The notes beneath the pieces were generated by a model that had not been told where the DNA came from, searched no databases, and worked only from the letters and a program-made list of their open reading frames with translations. The position numbers were made by a program, and so were the translations under genes. From Granulibacter bethesdensis (GTDB lineage: Bacteria > Pseudomonadota > Alphaproteobacteria > Acetobacterales > Acetobacteraceae): a stretch of 64,000 nt of DNA. Of the stretch, positions 56,002 through 64,000 are shown piece after piece. Numbering within the stretch: position 1 is the stretch's first letter; each line of letters begins with the position of its first letter. The DNA lies in assembly GCF_001889545.1 (NCBI RefSeq), contig NZ_CP018194.1, forward strand, positions 2,630,001 through 2,694,000, given 5' to 3'.

Positions 56002-58968
56002 TTGACGAGCAAGATCGTAGCCAGGCGGGTTGAAACCGGCCTCAATATTACGTTTGAGCCTTTTCTGGTCTCCACAATGCCGGAATTTGCTTCCGTCGTG
56101 CTGGATCAGATACTGACCACCACCATCCCCCTGAAACCTGGCAAAGGCGGCAAGCTCATCGCTGATATTGCCCTGCCGGATTCCCAGATTCTTCATACGC
56201 TTGAACTGCTGGACCCCCTCTCCGGACGGTCCCTGTTCGATGCCGCTTATTCACTGGCAGATTTCTACAGGCTTGAGGCCGAAGAACATGTTGTGAGCGA
56301 CGGGCGGCTGACCGGACGTTTTTCCGCCAGCGCCTTTCTGGCAGACCGATTGCTGGTCGATCTGACCACTGAAAATGACGTGATCGTCGCACGTGGTTTC
56401 GCCATACGGCAGAAAAAAACTGCCCGTCTTGCAGAGTATACGTTCGATATCCCGCTTTCCCTGATGTGTCGACCGGATGAAACAATCATCGCCATCATCC
56501 GTATTGCCGGCGCCGTCATTCATACCCCTGTGACCATTACGGCAAAGGACATCGGATGGCTCGGTTTCGTGGATCTGGTGCAGGCCGGGCTGGTATCCGG
56601 CTGGGCCATTGATCTGACCGGCGCCGGTCGCCGTGTAGCGCTGGATCTGATCGTCAATAATGAGGTGATTTCACAGATTATCGCAGATGATTTCCGGCCC
56701 GACCTGCAACATACCGGAATCAGTGATGGACATTCGGCCTTTTCATTCAGCCTGACATCGAAGCCGGGTTTCAAAGGCCCCTCTCCGGCACGGGTCGTCG
56801 TCTCCGGAACGGAGATGACTCTGATCAATGGATCATTCCAGGCCACACCACCTTCCAGCATTCGCGGCTGTTTCGACATTCTTCATGGCATGTCCGCCCA
56901 TGGCTGGGCCGTTGATCTGGATAATCCCAAAAAACCGGTCAAAGTTGAAGCCATCTGCAATGGCAACATCATTGGCACCGCGGAAGCCAAGCTGTTTCGC
57001 GGCGATCTGCTGGATGCCGGATATAATAATGGTCTCTGCGCGTTCAAAATCGATATTGGTACACAGCTGCTCGATCTTCTCGGACAGGATGTGCTGGTGC
57101 GTATTGCCGGAACAGACCAATACCTGATCGGATCACCGCGGGTCGCACAGCAGAACAAGCATATTCTGCGCTATCTTCAGCCACAGCGGGAGGTTCCGCC
57201 TGCCGTCGTGCCTCGTCTGAAGCGGATGATGAATTATCGTGCCGGGCCAGTACGCCTTTCAATCATTATGCCAGTGTATAATACACCACAGAGCTGGCTG
57301 ATTGAGGCCCTGAACAGCGTCCGCGCCCAATGGTGCGATAACTGGGAGCTGCTCTGCATCAACGATGCCTCCCCCGAGCCTCATGTCGAAACCATCCTGC
57401 GCGCCTATGCACAGCAGGATCCCCGCATCCGTATCCTGCGAACCGGTGAGAATGTCGGCATTGCCCGGGCAACGAATTTTGGCCTGCGTGCCGCATCCGG
57501 GCAATACGTCACCTTCATGGATCATGATGATTATCTGGAGCCTGACGCCGTCTATCATCTTCTGAAAGCAGCCGGAGAAACACAGGCGGATTTCATCTAT
57601 TCCGATGAAGCCACCACGGATGAAAACATCGCCAGCATCGCCGAAGTGCGTGGCAGGCCTGCTTTCTCCCATGACTATTATCTGTCCCATCCCTACTTCG
57701 TGCATATGCTCTGCCTGAAGCGCGAGCTGGCTCATCAACTGGGCGGGTGGGATGAAAGCATGGCGATTTCGGCAGATGTCGATTTCGTGCTGCGTATCAT
57801 CGAACATGCCCGCACCATCGCCCATGTTCCACGGGTGCTGTATCGCTGGCGCACCCATGGCGGCAGCACCGGCCATTCCAAGAAACAGCAGGTTATGGAG
57901 GCCACGCAGAAAGCCATTCAGGCGCATCTCGATCGCCTGAAAACCGGTGCGACGGTCGAGGAAGGCGTATGGTTCAATCAGTTCCGCATCAACTGGCCGA
58001 AAAGTCAGGGCAGGGTGCTGATCGTTATCCCGACCAAGAACAAGGCCGATCTGGTCAAAACCGCGGTCGAGTCCATCGAGCGAACAACCCCGCCCGATGT
58101 GGATTACCGCATCGTCGTGGTCGATCATGAATCCACCGAGCCGGAAAGCCAGAAATATTTCCGTGCTCTGGCCAAGCGGCATATCGTGATGCCGTATCGA
58201 GGTCCGTTCAACTATTCGAAAATCAACAATGAAGCCGTTAAAAAACACGGTGATGATTGCGAATTCGTCCTGTTCCTGAACAATGATGTCGAGGCCATCA
58301 CGGATAACTGGATCGACCGTATGCGCAGCCTTGCCAACCGTCAGGAGGTTGGCGCTGTCGGTGCATTGCTGCTGTATCCCGACAAGCGTGTGCAGCATGC
58401 GGGTGTGATCATGGGATTCAATGAATCCGCTGATCATGCCTTCAAATTCGTCGATGCCTACCTGAATGACAAGGGGCGTCGGAATCTCGGCTATAATTGC
58501 AGCCTCAGTTCAGTACGAGACTATTCTGCTGTTACCGCGGCCTGTCTGATGATGCGGAAATCCGTGTTTGATCAACTCGGTGGTTTTGAGCCCAGATTCG
58601 GTGTTGGATTCAACGATACCGATCTTTGCCTGCGGATCCGGGAAGCCAATCTGAAAGTGCTGTATGATGGCGCCACGGTCCTGTTCCACTATGAAAGCGC
58701 CACGCGCAGCCAGACCAAGCAGGTGATGCATCCGGAAGACACCGATTATCTGCTGCAACGTCATGCCGAGATTCTGAAAAACGGTGATCCTTTCTATAAC
58801 CCCAATCTCAGCTATGTGACGCAGGATCACGTTCTGCGTGAAGACAATGGCTGCAAATATTTCAGTGTCCGGGTGACGGAAAAACCGGTTCCCGAAACCA
58901 CGGCTTCTGTAACCGCGTCGCCGAAACCGGCCAGAAAACAGAAGCGGCAAATAGCCATACCAGCCTGA
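56002..58968 (+). CDS. Two-domain family 2 glycosyltransferase
   Basis: A 988-residue cytoplasmic enzyme. Residues 1-410 are an unassigned region with repeated beta-sandwich-like segments (SGWAIDL and HGWAVDL, residues about 200 and 300). Residues about 415-640 are the first GT2 domain (SIIMPVYNTP, MDHDDYLEPD near 505). Residues about 670-930 are the second (LIVIPTKNKADL, LNNDVEA, FNDTDLCLR). Such enzymes usually build surface polysaccharide. The start is a TTG at 56002 with GAGG 7 bases upstream. A 19-codon frame starting at 55974 overlaps it in another frame, so the true start is uncertain. Confidence 0.9.
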   Translation: MTSKIVARRVETGLNITFEPFLVSTMPEFASVVLDQILTTTIPLKPGKGGKLIADIALPDSQILHTLELLDPLSGRSLFDAAYSLADFYRLEAEEHVVSDGRLTGRFSASAFLADRLLVDLTTENDVIVARGFAIRQKKTARLAEYTFDIPLSLMCRPDETIIAIIRIAGAVIHTPVTITAKDIGWLGFVDLVQAGLVSGWAIDLTGAGRRVALDLIVNNEVISQIIADDFRPDLQHTGISDGHSAFSFSLTSKPGFKGPSPARVVVSGTEMTLINGSFQATPPSSIRGCFDILHGMSAHGWAVDLDNPKKPVKVEAICNGNIIGTAEAKLFRGDLLDAGYNNGLCAFKIDIGTQLLDLLGQDVLVRIAGTDQYLIGSPRVAQQNKHILRYLQPQREVPPAVVPRLKRMMNYRAGPVRLSIIMPVYNTPQSWLIEALNSVRAQWCDNWELLCINDASPEPHVETILRAYAQQDPRIRILRTGENVGIARATNFGLRAASGQYVTFMDHDDYLEPDAVYHLLKAAGETQADFIYSDEATTDENIASIAEVRGRPAFSHDYYLSHPYFVHMLCLKRELAHQLGGWDESMAISADVDFVLRIIEHARTIAHVPRVLYRWRTHGGSTGHSKKQQVMEATQKAIQAHLDRLKTGATVEEGVWFNQFRINWPKSQGRVLIVIPTKNKADLVKTAVESIERTTPPDVDYRIVVVDHESTEPESQKYFRALAKRHIVMPYRGPFNYSKINNEAVKKHGDDCEFVLFLNNDVEAITDNWIDRMRSLANRQEVGAVGALLLYPDKRVQHAGVIMGFNESADHAFKFVDAYLNDKGRRNLGYNCSLSSVRDYSAVTAACLMMRKSVFDQLGGFEPRFGVGFNDTDLCLRIREANLKVLYDGATVLFHYESATRSQTKQVMHPEDTDYLLQRHAEILKNGDPFYNPNLSYVTQDHVLREDNGCKYFSVRVTEKPVPETTASVTASPKPARKQKRQIAIPA

Positions 58969-58998
58969 TCTGATCTGTTCAGAAACCCGAATATAAAA

Positions 58999-59031
58999 AC
59001 GGCCAGACAAAAGCGTCTGGCCGTTTTTTTT
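58999..59031. terminator. Bidirectional Rho-independent terminator
   Basis: ACGGCCAGAC / GTCTGGCCGT with a six-base loop is followed by TTTTTTT on the plus strand and by TTTTTATATT on the minus strand. It ends the glycosyltransferase gene and the rbfA operon, which converge here. Confidence 0.93.
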
Positions 59032-59054
59032 ATGATTCACAGAATCCTGCCGGC

Positions 59055-59471
59055 TTATTCGTCGAGATCCCGCTTAACCTCCGGACGGCGAAGCAGGGAA
59101 TCCACATGCATCGCGTATTCCAGAGCCGAGTCTGGCTGAAAATGCAGCTCTGGCGCATAACGCAGCCGCATCACCTTGGCTACTTCTCCACGCAGATAGG
59201 TCGCAACACGCTTCAGATTAGGCAGAAGCGGTTCGATCTCACTGCTGCCCAGACGGGAGATGAACACGGTGGCGTGTTTCAAATCCGGGCTGATCCGCAC
59301 TTCATTGATTGTAAAAGTGGTCGTGGCCAGTTCCGGGTCCCGGAATTCCTGACGTGCGAACACCCCGGCCAGCACGTGGCGGATTTCTTCCGCTACACGC
59401 AGCTGACGCTGGGATGGCGCACCTTTCGGAATGCCAGCAGGCCCGGAGGAGGAGGGCGGACGGCTGCTCAA
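59055..59471 (-). CDS. rbfA: Ribosome-binding factor A
   Basis: A 138-residue RbfA, which helps mature the 5' end of 16S rRNA and binds the 30S subunit. The KH-like fold shows [44 protein letters not shown], and the C-terminal [23 protein letters not shown]. Its ATG overlaps the infB stop as ATGA. It is the last gene here before a terminator; truB, which usually follows, is 48 kb away. Confidence 0.97.
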   Translation of the reverse strand: MSSRPPSSSGPAGIPKGAPSQRQLRVAEEIRHVLAGVFARQEFRDPELATTTFTINEVRISPDLKHATVFISRLGSSEIEPLLPNLKRVATYLRGEVAKVMRLRYAPELHFQPDSALEYAMHVDSLLRRPEVKRDLDE

Positions 59472-62212
59472 GCGGGAACAAGCTCCGTCTCATAGCATTC
59501 AACGACATCGCCTTCCTTGATGTCATTGTAGCCTGCGAAGGACAGACCGCACTCGTAATTGCGGGCCACTTCCTTCACATCATCCTTGAAGCGCTTCAAC
59601 TGGCTCAATTCACCCGTGTGAATGACAACGTTGTCACGCAGCAGACGCACGCCACAGCCACGCTTCACCACACCTTCGGTCACCATACAGCCAGCGACCT
59701 TGCCGACCTTGGTAATTTCGAAAACCTTGCGGATCTCGGCATAGCCCAGGAACTTCTCACGCTGTTTCGGCGCGATCTTGCCGCGTACCAGCGCCTCGAT
59801 ATCGTCCGCCACTTCATAAATGATGGAGTAGTAACGGATATCAACACCCTCGCGCTGGGCAAGCTCACGCGCCTGATTGGTTGCACGCACATTGAAGGCG
59901 ATCAGCACGGCATTGGAAGCCTTGGCCAGCTGCACATCGCTTTCACTGATCTGACCAACCGAGGACAGCAGGGTGCGAACCTTGACCTCTTCGTGTTCCT
60001 GCTTCTGCACGGTGGTGGCAATTGCCTCCGCGCTGCCCTGCACGTCAGCCTTGATGACGACAGCAACTTCTTTCTGCGCGCCAGCCTGAATGCGGCTGAG
60101 CATCTGCTCCAGCGTGCCACGGCCGGCGGCAATACCGGCGGCCATTTTCTCGCGGATCTTGCGCTGACGGAATTCGCTGATTTCCCGCGCCCGGCTTTCG
60201 TTTTCCACCGCGACGAAAGGCTCGCCCGCCGAGGGAACCCCGGCCAGACCAAGAATCTCCACCGGTGTCGAAGGCAGGGCTTCTTTCATCTGCTGGCCCT
60301 TATCGTCCAGCATGGCGCGCACGCGGCCCCATTCCGCCCCGGCGACGACAATGTCGCCCTGACGCAACGTGCCTTTCTGCACCAGCACGGTGGCCACAGG
60401 ACCACGTCCGCGATCCAGACGGCTTTCCACCACGGTGCCCTCAGCAGCCCGATCCGGATTGGCCTTCAGATCCAGCACTTCCGCCTGAAGCAGAATGGCT
60501 TCTTCCAGCTTGTCCAGATTCTGGCGCTTGAGAGCCGAAACCTCGACATCCTGTGTATCGCCGCCCATTTCCTCGACCACGATTTCGTGGTGGAGCAGTT
60601 CCTGGCGGACACGGCCCGGATTGGCCCCCGGCTTGTCGCACTTGTTGATGGCAACAATGATGGGCGCGTTCGCGGCCTTGGCATGTTTGATGGCCTCGAT
60701 CGTCTGCGGCATCACGCCATCATCCGCCGCTACCACCAGCACGACGATATCCGTCACCGATGCACCGCGAGAGCGCATGGCGGTGAAGGCTTCGTGGCCG
60801 GGCGTATCCAGAAAGGTCAGCTTCTGCCGGGAGGGCAAAGTCACCTGATACGCACCGATATGCTGGGTGATACCGCCCGCTTCGCCCGCCGCCACATCGG
60901 TGGCACGCAGCGCATCGAGCAGCGAGGTCTTGCCGTGATCGACATGCCCCATGACCGTCACCACAGGCGGCCGCGGCTGAAGGTCGGAGTCGATATCGCT
61001 GATACCTTCCAGACCGACTTCCACATCGCTTTCGCTGACGCGACGGACGCGATGACCGAATTCCTGCACGACCAGTTCGGCGGTATCGGCGTCGATGGTC
61101 TGGGTAACGGTAGCCATCATGCCCATGCGCATCAGCTGCTTGATGACATCGGCAGCCCGCACGGCCATACGGTTGGCAAGTTCACCCACCGCAATGGTTT
61201 CCGGCAGCACGACATCGCGCACCACTTTCAGCTGATCAGCGCGCAGACGTTCCAGTTCCGCCTGCCGGCGTTCACGGTCACGCTGACGACGCATCGAGGC
61301 AATGGAGCGCGTACGCTCATCCTCACCCTCGATCGCGGCGCGCACATCAATGCGGCCACCACGACGCGGTTCAGCAACGGCTTTTTTAGCAACCGGAGCT
61401 GCCGCCTTGCGCGGTGCCGGTGCACCGCCGCCGCCTGTACGGCGCGGCTTGCGTTCTTCATCACCCTCCTCCCCACGTTCCCGCAGACGCAACGTCTGCG
61501 GAGCGGACGGTGCTGAAACGGGAACCTTGGAGGGGATCGGCGCAGGGCGGGACGGACGACGAATATCATCCGACGGGGCTGAGCGAGAGGGTGCAGACCG
61601 CGAAGGGGCTGCCGTACGCTCACGCTGGGCCGGAGGAGGCACAGGAGGCGCCTCGACCGGCGGCGCGGATTCGGCTGCCTTACGGGCCGCTTCTGCGGCA
61701 ATCCGGTCGGCCTCTTCCTGTTCCTTGCGACGTGCCTCTTCTTCAGCGGCGCGTTTGGCTTCTTCCTCGCGACGGCGTGCTTCCTCGGCAGCAGAGAGGA
61801 TCGAGATCTTCTCCTGCTCCCGGCGCTCCACCTCACGGCGGGCAGCCTCGACACGCTGCTGTTCCAGCACGCGCTGGCGAATAGCCAGTTCCTGCGCCGT
61901 CAGAGCGCGGCCTGCGCCCCCTGCACCACCACGACCGGAGCCGCGATTACCACCACCACTGCGTGGCGTACCCTGTGGGGCATTGCCGCCCTGCGGGGCG
62001 GGTGCGCTGCTGCTGCCGCCTTCCGGGGCCGAAGGAGCGCCAGGCTGTAATCCGCGCTTCTTGCGGACCTCAACCTGCACAACCTTCGAACGTCCGTGGC
62101 TGAAGCTTTGCCGCACGGATCCGGCATCCACGGTACGGCCCAGCTCCATTCGGCCAGCGGGCCGAAGCGACAGCCGGCCCTTGCCCGCGTCCTGATCGTT
62201 GCCTTCGCTCAT
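59468..62212 (-). CDS. infB: Translation initiation factor IF-2
   Basis: A 914-residue IF-2 that places fMet-tRNA on the 30S subunit with GTP. The N-terminal about 300 residues are charged, Ala/Pro/Arg-rich coiled-coil sequence, as in other alphaproteobacterial IF-2. The G domain has the G1 loop GHVDHGKTS (near residue 420), DTPGHEAF and NKCDKPGA. The following beta-barrel and C-terminal tRNA-binding domains are complete. The start lies just after the DUF448 gene. Confidence 0.98.
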   Translation of the reverse strand: MSEGNDQDAGKGRLSLRPAGRMELGRTVDAGSVRQSFSHGRSKVVQVEVRKKRGLQPGAPSAPEGGSSSAPAPQGGNAPQGTPRSGGGNRGSGRGGAGGAGRALTAQELAIRQRVLEQQRVEAARREVERREQEKISILSAAEEARRREEEAKRAAEEEARRKEQEEADRIAAEAARKAAESAPPVEAPPVPPPAQRERTAAPSRSAPSRSAPSDDIRRPSRPAPIPSKVPVSAPSAPQTLRLRERGEEGDEERKPRRTGGGGAPAPRKAAAPVAKKAVAEPRRGGRIDVRAAIEGEDERTRSIASMRRQRDRERRQAELERLRADQLKVVRDVVLPETIAVGELANRMAVRAADVIKQLMRMGMMATVTQTIDADTAELVVQEFGHRVRRVSESDVEVGLEGISDIDSDLQPRPPVVTVMGHVDHGKTSLLDALRATDVAAGEAGGITQHIGAYQVTLPSRQKLTFLDTPGHEAFTAMRSRGASVTDIVVLVVAADDGVMPQTIEAIKHAKAANAPIIVAINKCDKPGANPGRVRQELLHHEIVVEEMGGDTQDVEVSALKRQNLDKLEEAILLQAEVLDLKANPDRAAEGTVVESRLDRGRGPVATVLVQKGTLRQGDIVVAGAEWGRVRAMLDDKGQQMKEALPSTPVEILGLAGVPSAGEPFVAVENESRAREISEFRQRKIREKMAAGIAAGRGTLEQMLSRIQAGAQKEVAVVIKADVQGSAEAIATTVQKQEHEEVKVRTLLSSVGQISESDVQLAKASNAVLIAFNVRATNQARELAQREGVDIRYYSIIYEVADDIEALVRGKIAPKQREKFLGYAEIRKVFEITKVGKVAGCMVTEGVVKRGCGVRLLRDNVVIHTGELSQLKRFKDDVKEVARNYECGLSFAGYNDIKEGDVVECYETELVPA

Positions 62213-62220
62213 CTAACGCC

Positions 62221-62880
62221 TTAACCCTCAATCGTGTCGCCGGTGAGTCCGGCCAACCGTTCCGCCTCAATCTCCAGCCGCGTGGCCAGAGCCCCCGGCG
62301 TAACCGCAATATGCACGGCATGATCGCGGCCAAATATCCGTCCCAGTTCCTCACCGCTCAGCGGCGAGATGACCAACACGGTCCTCTGTCCCGACAGGAA
62401 ACGCGCCCTTTCGTCCGGACTGCCATCAGCAGCCTGCACAATCAGCGCCGCCCGACCGGCGACCAGCCATTCGCGGGCTTTGGTATAACCCGCCACTGCC
62501 TGCCCGGCGCGGCGCGCCAGACCAAGGCAATCCGTAACCCGTCGCAGAAGGCCATGCCGTACCCTATCGGTCAGATCGGGCGGAACAACCACCTGTGCGC
62601 GCGCAGCCCTGGCGAAGGCACCCCGGCGCTGGGCTGTTTCTAACACATCGCGCCGTGCGCTCAACCATATTCCCCTGCCCGGCAGGGTTGCCGTCAGGTC
62701 AGGGACCACCGAGCCGTCAGGACCAATAACAAAACGGAGCATACGGGCACGTTCACCCTGCACCCGCGTGACGACACAACGGCGCAGTGGCCCCCGCTCG
62801 TCCTGCTCATCATCCGCGTTGTCCAGCGAATCGTCTGGCACTGTGGGCGCGTCAGGCGTGGTCAGCCTCCTGTTCCTCAT
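62221..62880 (-). CDS. YlxR (DUF448) and L7Ae-like RNA-binding protein
   Basis: A 219-residue protein of the nusA-infB cluster. The N-terminal YlxR domain has the signature RRCVVTR (about residues 30-36) and a basic strand. The C-terminal half (about residues 120-210) is an L7Ae-like fold (LGLARRAGQAVAGYTKAREWLVAGRAALIVQAADGS), which probably binds RNA. The ATG at 62880 overlaps the nusA end by 29 bases; a GTG further in is possible. No clear ribosome site precedes either. Confidence 0.85.
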   Translation of the reverse strand: MRNRRLTTPDAPTVPDDSLDNADDEQDERGPLRRCVVTRVQGERARMLRFVIGPDGSVVPDLTATLPGRGIWLSARRDVLETAQRRGAFARAARAQVVVPPDLTDRVRHGLLRRVTDCLGLARRAGQAVAGYTKAREWLVAGRAALIVQAADGSPDERARFLSGQRTVLVISPLSGEELGRIFGRDHAVHIAVTPGALATRLEIEAERLAGLTGDTIEG

Positions 62881-64000
62881 CGGTGAACCAGTGGGCGCGG
62901 GCAGCCATGATGATCTCATTGGCCGTCTCTTCGTCCATGGCATCGCTGCCGACGATTTCCACCAGCTCGTCACCGGCCAGATCGGCCAGATCGTCAAGGG
63001 TTTTCACGCCCTTTTCCCCCAGCGCCACCAACATGGCAGGCGTCAGCGTTTCGATATCGGCGATCTCGTCGGTAACACCCAGCGCCTTGCGCTTGTCATC
63101 CATCTCATTCGCACGACGGGTCAGATCAACCTCGGCGCGACGGATCAGCTCTTCTGCCACGTTCTCGTCGAAACCCTCGATTTCACTGAGTTCTTCCACG
63201 GGGGAGAAAGCCAGTTCCTCGACTGTGGTAAAACCTTCCGTCACCAGCAGACCGGCGATCACGTCATCGACATCCAGCGCATCAACAAACAGGCTGGTGC
63301 GCTTGCGGAATTCTTCCTGACGGCGCTCGCTTTCCTCGGCCTCGGTCAGGATGTCGATATCCCAACGGGTCAACTGGCTGGCGAGGCGGACATTCTGGCC
63401 ACGGCGACCGATTGCCAGACTGAGCTGGTCATCCGGCACGACGACTTCAACGCGGCCTGCTTCCTCATCCATCACCACCTTGGTGACTTCAGCCGGAGCA
63501 AGCGCGTTCACCACGAAGGTCGCAGCCTGCGGGCTCCAGGGGATGATGTCGATCTTCTCGCCCTGCAACTCGGCCACCACCGCCTGAACACGGCTGCCGC
63601 GCATACCGACGCAGGCGCCGACCGGGTCGATGGACTGGTCACGGCTGATCACCGCCATTTTCGCACGGCTGCCGGGATCGCGGGAAACCGCCTTGATCTC
63701 GATGATACCATCGTAGATTTCCGGCACTTCCTGCGCGAACAGCTTGGCCAGGAAATTCGGATGGGTGCGGCTGAGAAAAATCTGCGGGCCGCGCGGCTCT
63801 TCACGCACATCATAGATATAGGCCCGCACGCGGTCGCCATTGCGGAAGCTTTCACGGGCAATCAGCTCGTCACGCCGCAGCAGCGCTTCGGACTTGCCAA
63901 GATCGACCATCAGATTGCCGTATTCGGTCCGCTTGACCACACCGTTGATGATCTCGCCCACGCGATCCTTGAATTCGTCGTACTGACGGCGACGCTCATA
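62852..64000 (-). CDS. nusA: Transcription termination/antitermination factor NusA, 5' end outside the window
   Basis: The C-terminal about 382 residues of NusA; the reading frame continues past base 64000, where the start of the gene lies. Visible are the S1 domain (GEIINGVVKRTEYGNLMVDLG), the two KH domains (VGMRGSRVQAVV and IGRRGQNVRLASQL) and the C-terminal acidic repeats with helix-hairpin-helix segments. NusA binds RNA polymerase and nascent RNA. The following DUF448 gene overlaps its stop. Confidence 0.97.
   Translation of the reverse strand, partial: YERRRQYDEFKDRVGEIINGVVKRTEYGNLMVDLGKSEALLRRDELIARESFRNGDRVRAYIYDVREEPRGPQIFLSRTHPNFLAKLFAQEVPEIYDGIIEIKAVSRDPGSRAKMAVISRDQSIDPVGACVGMRGSRVQAVVAELQGEKIDIIPWSPQAATFVVNALAPAEVTKVVMDEEAGRVEVVVPDDQLSLAIGRRGQNVRLASQLTRWDIDILTEAEESERRQEEFRKRTSLFVDALDVDDVIAGLLVTEGFTTVEELAFSPVEELSEIEGFDENVAEELIRRAEVDLTRRANEMDDKRKALGVTDEIADIETLTPAMLVALGEKGVKTLDDLADLAGDELVEIVGSDAMDEETANEIIMAARAHWFTDEEQEADHA

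Noticed and set aside
59354-61516. A 720-codon plus-strand open frame opposite infB
   Set aside because: Antisense to the conserved IF-2 G domain and C-terminal domains; no ribosome site.

Overview
The window looks like chromosomal DNA of an acetic-acid-bacterium-type alphaproteobacterium (Acetobacteraceae, possibly Granulibacter or a close relative). This is inferred from the high-GC, GC3-biased genes, a quinone-dependent pyruvate oxidase, an OprB porin, the CbtBA cobalt system, DUF3126 and the alphaproteobacterial nusA-ylxR-infB-rbfA order. No species is proven.

Layout. 1-7.2 kb (minus strand): Zn alcohol dehydrogenase, 3-hydroxyisobutyrate-dehydrogenase-type reductase, OprB porin, PoxB and a nitronate-monooxygenase-type flavoprotein. 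7.3-11.1 kb: pnp, rpsO and truB. 11.3-12.6 kb: gmd and a small lipoprotein. 12.6-20.2 kb: pbpC with an alpha-2-macroglobulin protein, then a Gly/Pro-rich lipoprotein. 20.3-28.2 kb: a three-part LplT-PlsC-acyl-ACP synthetase fusion, acyl-CoA thioesterase, nitroreductase, PhoR-type kinase and LpoA-like lipoprotein. 28.2-34.4 kb: rsmI, tRNA-Arg(CCU), dipeptidase, upp, mobA, an esterase and small envelope proteins. 34.5-37 kb: a tandem glycine riboswitch upstream of malate synthase G. 37-38.8 kb: a cobalamin riboswitch with cbtBA and a divergent phosphatase-like gene. 38.8-47.3 kb: an NIS hydroxamate/citrate siderophore cluster with exporter, FhuF-type reductase and a 56-codon gene behind a Fur-box-like promoter. 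47.5-54.7 kb: a six-gene hydrogenase-4/complex-I-like operon whose NiFe ligands and most N2-cluster ligands are gone. 55-59 kb: DUF3126, a short repeat protein and a two-domain glycosyltransferase. 59-64 kb: rbfA, infB, ylxR and the 3' part of nusA.

Themes. Three Fur-box-like sites mark an iron-acquisition region and one possible iron-regulated RNA. Two riboswitch classes control central metabolism (glycine to malate synthase) and cobalt uptake. The two halves of the usual nusA-ylxR-infB-rbfA-truB-rpsO-pnp cluster lie in the expected order and strand but about 48 kb apart, so the segment between them looks like inserted or rearranged DNA. The most unusual system is the Hyf/Ehr-like membrane complex: it keeps the overall subunit fold and ATGA-coupled gene order but appears to have lost its redox centres and probably its proton-channel residues.
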